Of a DNA stretch of 5,100 nucleotides, positions 1 through 2,956 are shown piece after piece. Positions within the stretch are counted from its first letter, which is position 1; every line of letters starts with the position of its first letter. A program made the position numbers and the translations under genes. The DNA comes from Candidatus Saccharimonadota bacterium (lineage in GTDB: Bacteria; Patescibacteriota; Saccharimonadia; Saccharimonadales; UBA4665), in NCBI GenBank assembly GCA_029288515.1, contig JARIHB010000141.1, forward strand, positions 1 to 5,100. The letters run 5' to 3'. The notes below the pieces were generated by a model. The model did not search any database, had not been told where the DNA came from, and saw only the letters and a program-made list of their open reading frames with translations.

Positions 1-140
1 GTGTCTAAAGAGGGTCTGAGGGGGAGAAAATCGGGTACCGGGAACGCCGGTTGATCACCGTGAGGCGGTGTGTCATAGCGATTAGCATCGGCAGGATAGC
101 CGTCAGAAAAGTCAGCATTGTCTGGACGATCAAAGCTCAT
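1..140 (-). CDS. 5' end of an unrecognised protein, cut by the left window edge
   Basis: An ATG at 140-138 opens a frame that runs without a stop to base 1, giving 46 full codons plus two bases. The peptide starts MSFDRPDNADFSDGYP and continues as a polar, Asp- and Pro-rich stretch (…NRYDTPPHGDQPAFPVPDFLPLRP…). No signal peptide, membrane helix or recognisable domain is visible, and it reads like a disordered N-terminal tail in front of a domain lying outside the window. The frame is supported by a well-placed promoter directly upstream (TTGCCG-17-TATACT). No Shine-Dalgarno sequence precedes the ATG, which fits a leaderless message. It lies 51 bases downstream of the response regulator on the same strand, so it could also receive read-through from the kinase/regulator transcript. 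Function unknown. I am fairly sure the frame is real because promoter, start and protein-like composition agree, but only a fragment can be seen. Confidence 0.6.
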   Translation of the reverse strand, partial: MSFDRPDNADFSDGYPADANRYDTPPHGDQPAFPVPDFLPLRPSLD

Positions 141-148
141 ATCGCCCA

Positions 149-177
149 AGTATATAGGGATGGCACGAAGGCGGCAA
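149..177 (-). promoter_or_regulatory. Promoter of the left-edge gene, predicted leaderless
   Basis: On the minus strand a -35 box TTGCCG (177-172, four of six matches to TTGACA) is followed by a 17-base spacer and a -10 box TATACT (154-149, five of six). The expected transcription start, about seven bases beyond the -10 box, falls near 142, only one or two bases before the ATG at 140. The region between box and ATG has no ribosome binding site. This indicates a leaderless or near-leaderless transcript and a transcription unit partly independent of the upstream two-component genes. Confidence 0.55.
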
Positions 178-191
178 ATGCCCGTTATGTA

Positions 192-593
192 TTAATTGTC
201 GGATTGCAGCGTGTTTTCAACTACCTGCAGCAGTTCTTTTGGTGATGCCCAGGCCTTTAAAATATAGCGCTCCGCGCCGTATTTATATGCTTCGTCAATC
301 TCTTTTTGCATGTCGTAATTGCTAAAAACGATGACATTTACAGCCGGGTGGTCGTCTTTGAGGTTATAGCGCTGCAGAAATTCGATGCCATCCATGCGCG
401 GCATACGCAGATCTAGCAGAATAAGCGTCGGCTCCAGCTTGGCGGTGATTTCTAAGGCTTCCTGCCCATCATAGGCAGCGTGCACCGTGTAGCCACTCTT
501 TGTGAGTATCATTTGGTATGCTTCGTTCAGCGATTGTTCGTCTTCGACGATCAAAATAGTAGCTGGTGACTGTTTGTTAGCCTTCTTCGCCAT
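192..593 (-). CDS. Single-domain response regulator (receiver domain only)
   Basis: A cytoplasmic receiver protein of 133 residues that accepts a phosphoryl group from a histidine kinase. The whole protein is one CheY-like receiver fold. The strand ILIVEDE carries the Mg-binding acidic residues E17/D18/E19. The phospho-acceptor is D61 in ILLDLRMPRMDG. S91 in VIVFSNYD takes the Ser/Thr switch position, and K113 in YILKAWASP is the conserved lysine. After K113 comes Ala-Trp rather than the usual Pro. About eight residues (MAKKANKQ) precede the fold and only a few follow the last helix (LLQVVENTL), so there is no DNA-binding, enzymatic or other output domain. The start is supported by AGGAA five bases before the ATG. 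It lies 72 bases downstream of the CHASE histidine kinase, the obvious phosphodonor, and is probably in the same operon. Output must pass through protein contacts or a phosphorelay partner not seen here. The family call is secure; the partner assignment is inference. Confidence 0.95.
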   Translation of the reverse strand: MAKKANKQSPATILIVEDEQSLNEAYQMILTKSGYTVHAAYDGQEALEITAKLEPTLILLDLRMPRMDGIEFLQRYNLKDDHPAVNVIVFSNYDMQKEIDEAYKYGAERYILKAWASPKELLQVVENTLQSDN

Positions 594-598
594 GTAGG

Positions 599-625
599 TT
601 CCTATACTTATGGTATTAGTATACC
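599..625 (-). promoter_or_regulatory. -10-like box, small inverted repeat and Shine-Dalgarno before the response regulator
   Basis: In the gap between kinase and regulator the minus strand holds a TATACT box (623-618) and then a clear ribosome binding site AGGAA (603-599) five bases before the ATG. The TATACT box sits inside a short inverted repeat (ggtat/atacc arms at 612-616 and 621-625, four-base loop). The seven-base word GTAGGTT (plus-strand reading) occurs at 594-600 and again at 626-632, flanking the box. No good -35 hexamer lies at the right distance, so an internal promoter is possible but weak. The ribosome binding site is the firm part of this call and decides the start codon. Confidence 0.4.
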
Positions 626-666
626 GTAGGTTTATCCAGTTACTGTGAAATATTTAATACTGTCAA

Positions 667-2478
667 TTACAACGGTGCGTCAAGTGGTAGGACGATAGTA
701 AAGGTAGAGCCCTTGCCTGGCGCCGATTTGACCGTTATGGTACCGCCATGCAATTCGACTAAGTGCTTGGCCAGGTATAGGCCGATACCAGTGCCGCCCA
801 CAGCCAGGCTCATTTCGTTGGGGAGGCGCGAGAATTGCTTGAAGAGCTTATCGAGGTCTTGAGGTTGAATACCCACGCCAGTATCCCTTACCCGTATGAA
901 GGCATGCGTGGGCGTTTTATACAGCTTGATGGTTACAGAGCCGCCACGGTGGGTATATTTTATGGCGTTTGATATCACGTTTTCTATGGCCATGCGCAAG
1001 GTGTGAGCGTCGATGGTGAGTATCATTGGCCGTTTGGGGATGATGGTTTCAAAGTGATGTTTGGCGGCGGTAATGTCCGGCTGCAGCTCGGTAAGAATGT
1101 CTTGTACCAGAGCGTTCAGATCGGTTTCGGTGCGAGCCAACACAATCCGGCCGGATTCGATCTTTGCCAAATGAAGAATTTCGTTGATGATTTGTAATTG
1201 TCGGTCGTTGCTGGCATAGGCCTTGCCGAGCAATGTCATTTGTTCTCTGGACACATGGCCGGCAAAGCCCTGCAGTATCATGCCCAGGTACTGTTTTACA
1301 CCGGTTGCAGGCGTGCGCAATTGGTGTGAGGCAAGCGACAGCAGCTCGTCTTTAGCTAGTTCTACGGCACGCTCCTTTTGGACGGTCAATTCGTGGGCGC
1401 GGGCTTTTAATAACAACAGTACAATCAGCCCAATAAGCACGGCCGAGAAAATGCCGCCAATCAGTACTGACGTCGGGCGGTGCAGCTGTACGCTGCTGAG
1501 CAGTTCTGACGGCTGGAAAATATAATCGATATGCCAGTCGCGGCCGTATAAATGGAGGGCATGGCTGACCGTGATATTACCCCGTTTGGCATCCAGTGCG
1601 TTATAGTTATCGGTACTATAAAGTGGTTTGGCCTGGATGGTATCCTCGGTACGCACCTGGTAGGCTGCAGCCTGGCGGCTCAGCGTGGCAGTTGTGTGAC
1701 CGAAGAACTTATCAGCACGGAATGAGGCGTACACATACCCGCCGACGTTCTGTCTTCGCGCGGTGACCGTTTGCTGTGGTCCGGTGATATAGTACGGTAC
1801 GAACAAACTGAATCCGCTATACGTCTTGGTATCGCCCAGCGGTTGTAAGGTAAGACTGCCAGTGAGCGTGGTGTGCCCGGTATCGCGGGCGGTAAACATA
1901 GCCTGCCGGCGGGTTTCGCTGGAGTACCCGTCAAGCCCGAAGTTGATAGGCGAGGTAATGGCTACCGCTTGGGCATACATCAGCGGCGCGTACTCCGCGG
2001 CACTGCTGCTTAGCGGGTGAACAGTGTAGTCGGCAAAGCCGGGTTGGCTGCGCATGTATGCCGTAAAGGCATCAACTTGGCTGGCGGGCACGACTTTCAT
2101 AAAGCCGATTGTTTGTGCGCTGGGGTAGTTCGTTTTTATACTGTAGGCCGTCAGAAAGTTTGCCCAGTCACCTGCCGTTACTTCGTCAGAACCCTGCAAC
2201 AGGCCTACTCCGCCCTGGAGTATTTCTTCATATGAATTGAGAGTGTCTTCTATGGTACGCTCGGTGGTGCTCACGCGATCGTTAATAGCGGCCTGTTTGT
2301 CGCGCTGCAGTGATTGATTGGCGGCATGCCAGGTAACGCCGGTGGCTATCAAAATTGCGCCGGCGATAACCATTGGCGGAAAATACAGCGAATGATAGAG
2401 CGTCGAAACAAGCCGTGCAATGCGGTATGACATAAAAGTATTGTACCGCTTTACATCCCGGTGCGCCGCATATTGCAT
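667..2478 (-). CDS. Membrane sensor histidine kinase with extracellular CHASE domain
   Basis: A sensor kinase of 603 residues that would detect an external ligand and autophosphorylate on histidine. Domains in order: a membrane helix (about 34-52), an extracytoplasmic CHASE domain within about 80-260 (landmarks TIGFMKVVPA, NFGLDGYSSETRRQAM, TARDTGHTTLTG, GFSLFVPYY), and a second helix (about 335-358). A short linker then leads to the HisKA dimerisation domain with phospho-acceptor H385 in SHQLRTP, followed by the HATPase domain. The ATPase boxes are complete: N box ENVISNAIKYT (499-509), G1 DTGVGI (532-537), F box around F546-F549, G2 GGTGIGLYLAK (561-571) and G3 GKGSTF (588-593). The protein ends directly after the ATPase fold, with no fused receiver, which matches the separate regulator next door. 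CHASE domains bind small molecules in other proteins, but the ligand cannot be read here. The start is uncertain: the ATG at 2433 (MSYRIARLV…, 588 residues) is a good alternative giving a shorter basic tail before the first helix. The family call is secure. Confidence 0.95.
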   Translation of the reverse strand: MQYAAHRDVKRYNTFMSYRIARLVSTLYHSLYFPPMVIAGAILIATGVTWHAANQSLQRDKQAAINDRVSTTERTIEDTLNSYEEILQGGVGLLQGSDEVTAGDWANFLTAYSIKTNYPSAQTIGFMKVVPASQVDAFTAYMRSQPGFADYTVHPLSSSAAEYAPLMYAQAVAITSPINFGLDGYSSETRRQAMFTARDTGHTTLTGSLTLQPLGDTKTYSGFSLFVPYYITGPQQTVTARRQNVGGYVYASFRADKFFGHTTATLSRQAAAYQVRTEDTIQAKPLYSTDNYNALDAKRGNITVSHALHLYGRDWHIDYIFQPSELLSSVQLHRPTSVLIGGIFSAVLIGLIVLLLLKARAHELTVQKERAVELAKDELLSLASHQLRTPATGVKQYLGMILQGFAGHVSREQMTLLGKAYASNDRQLQIINEILHLAKIESGRIVLARTETDLNALVQDILTELQPDITAAKHHFETIIPKRPMILTIDAHTLRMAIENVISNAIKYTHRGGSVTIKLYKTPTHAFIRVRDTGVGIQPQDLDKLFKQFSRLPNEMSLAVGGTGIGLYLAKHLVELHGGTITVKSAPGKGSTFTIVLPLDAPL

Positions 2479-2482
2479 ACGA

Positions 2483-2511
2483 TATATAGCTTATGCTCAG
2501 CGGTTGTTCAG
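2483..2511 (-). promoter_or_regulatory. Possible promoter of the histidine kinase
   Basis: Minus-strand CTGAAC (2511-2506, weak -35) is followed by a 17-base spacer and TATATA (2488-2483, moderate -10). Transcription would begin near 2476-2478, at the first ATG, giving either a leaderless message or about 45 bases of leader if the ATG at 2433 is used. A second -10-like box, TACAAT (2445-2440), lies six bases before the 2433 ATG but has no matching -35. Neither start has a Shine-Dalgarno sequence. Confidence 0.35.
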
Positions 2512-2513
2512 TG

Positions 2514-2519
2514 TATACT
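2514..2519 (+). promoter_or_regulatory. -10 box of the small membrane-protein gene
   Basis: TATACT matches the -10 consensus at five of six positions. The predicted transcription start near 2526 leaves a leader of only about eight bases before the ATG at 2534, and there is no ribosome binding site in it. The hexamer 17 bases upstream (TTATGC) is a poor -35. The box lies two bases from the proposed -35 of the divergent kinase promoter, so the two could not easily be occupied together. Confidence 0.4.
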
Positions 2520-2533
2520 GATGGTGTATATCT

Positions 2534-2854
2534 ATGGCAACGCCACCTAAAATGCAGCAGTCTACCGGCAAACGAAAAAATCAGCGTTCGTCAAAACGCT
2601 CGTATACCATTAGGCTCACCAACGTATTGTCCGGTACGCAAGAGGATGTGCGTATGCCGGCATCATCTCGTGCCCGTAATGCATATTCATTGTGGCCGGC
2701 GTTTACGGCCTATATTGTCGGTTTCGCACTGCTTAGCTTGTCGTTTATTGCTCATACATTAAAGCTGTACTGGATGTTTGTAATCCTGCTGGCACTTGCT
2801 GCAGGTGTGGTGTTCGGCACGGCTACGGTGCGTGCGATGCGCCGCCGCGGATAA
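2534..2854 (+). CDS. Small protein with two predicted membrane helices, function unknown
   Basis: A protein of 106 residues that I do not recognise. Residues 1-50 are strongly basic and polar (for example KRKNQRSSKRSYTIR) and likely stay in the cytoplasm. Two hydrophobic segments follow, at about 53-74 (LWPAFTAYIVGFALLSLSFIA) and 78-99 (LYWMFVILLALAAGVVFG), joined by a very short turn. The protein ends in a basic RAMRRRG tail. By the positive-inside rule this is a helical hairpin with both ends in the cytoplasm. The ATG lies 14 bases after a TATACT box, with no Shine-Dalgarno sequence, so it is probably translated from a very short leader. It is divergent from the kinase and 102 bases upstream of the large LamG protein on the same strand. 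No enzymatic motif is visible. Overlapping frames on both strands are less protein-like, and the clean two-helix pattern is the main support for this frame. Confidence 0.75.
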   Translation: MATPPKMQQSTGKRKNQRSSKRSYTIRLTNVLSGTQEDVRMPASSRARNAYSLWPAFTAYIVGFALLSLSFIAHTLKLYWMFVILLALAAGVVFGTATVRAMRRRG

Positions 2855-2867
2855 CCGCAGCTTGTGC

Positions 2868-2897
2868 TTGCGCGCCGGCCAGCGATTCAGGTATAGT
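2868..2897 (+). promoter_or_regulatory. Likely promoter of the large LamG/repeat protein
   Basis: TTGCGC (2868-2873) and TATAGT (2892-2897) are separated by 18 bases and lie in the 102-base gap after the small membrane-protein gene. Transcription would start near 2904. This gives a leader of about 50 bases to the TTG start at 2957, or about 23 to the alternative GTG at 2927. No rho-independent terminator is visible in the gap, so read-through from the upstream gene is also possible. Confidence 0.4.
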
Positions 2898-2945
2898 AAG
2901 CGTAAACTTTATGTGAAAGTTTCAGAGTGACAAACCGAAAAGAGT

Positions 2946-2950
2946 GGGGA
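2946..2950 (+). promoter_or_regulatory. Ribosome binding site favouring the TTG start at 2957
   Basis: GGGGA lies six bases before TTG 2957, a suitable spacing for a Shine-Dalgarno sequence. The alternative in-frame GTG at 2927 has only a weak purine run (GAAAG) upstream. The codons between the two starts (CGA, GGA, CTA, CAA) are unlike those used in the rest of the gene. The assignment is tentative because TTG is a rare start. Confidence 0.35.
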
Positions 2951-2956
2951 CTACAA

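Noticed and set aside
172..184. GGCAAATGCC-type symmetry after the response regulator, considered as a terminator.
   Set aside because: The arms are very short, there is no T run, and the bases overlap the -35 box of the next gene.
661..666. A perfect TTGACA (minus strand) immediately after the kinase stop codon, suggesting a promoter for the response regulator.
   Set aside because: The hexamers 16-18 bases downstream are poor -10 boxes (GTAACT or TAACTG), and the nearby TATACT is 37 bases away, too far to pair with it.
1003..1934. Several frames of 64-100 residues on both strands within the kinase gene.
   Set aside because: They overlap conserved kinase and CHASE coding sequence and have no domains, membrane helices or start signals of their own.
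2493..2762. A frame starting MLSGC, resembling a lipoprotein signal, overlapping the small membrane-protein gene.
   Set aside because: There is no basic N-region or hydrophobic stretch before the cysteine, and the rest is non-protein-like. The frame starting at 2534 has two clear membrane helices.
2847..2858. GCGG-ATAA-CCGC hairpin at the stop codon of the small membrane-protein gene, considered as a terminator.
   Set aside because: The stem is only four base pairs and no run of T follows, so it is not a credible rho-independent terminator.
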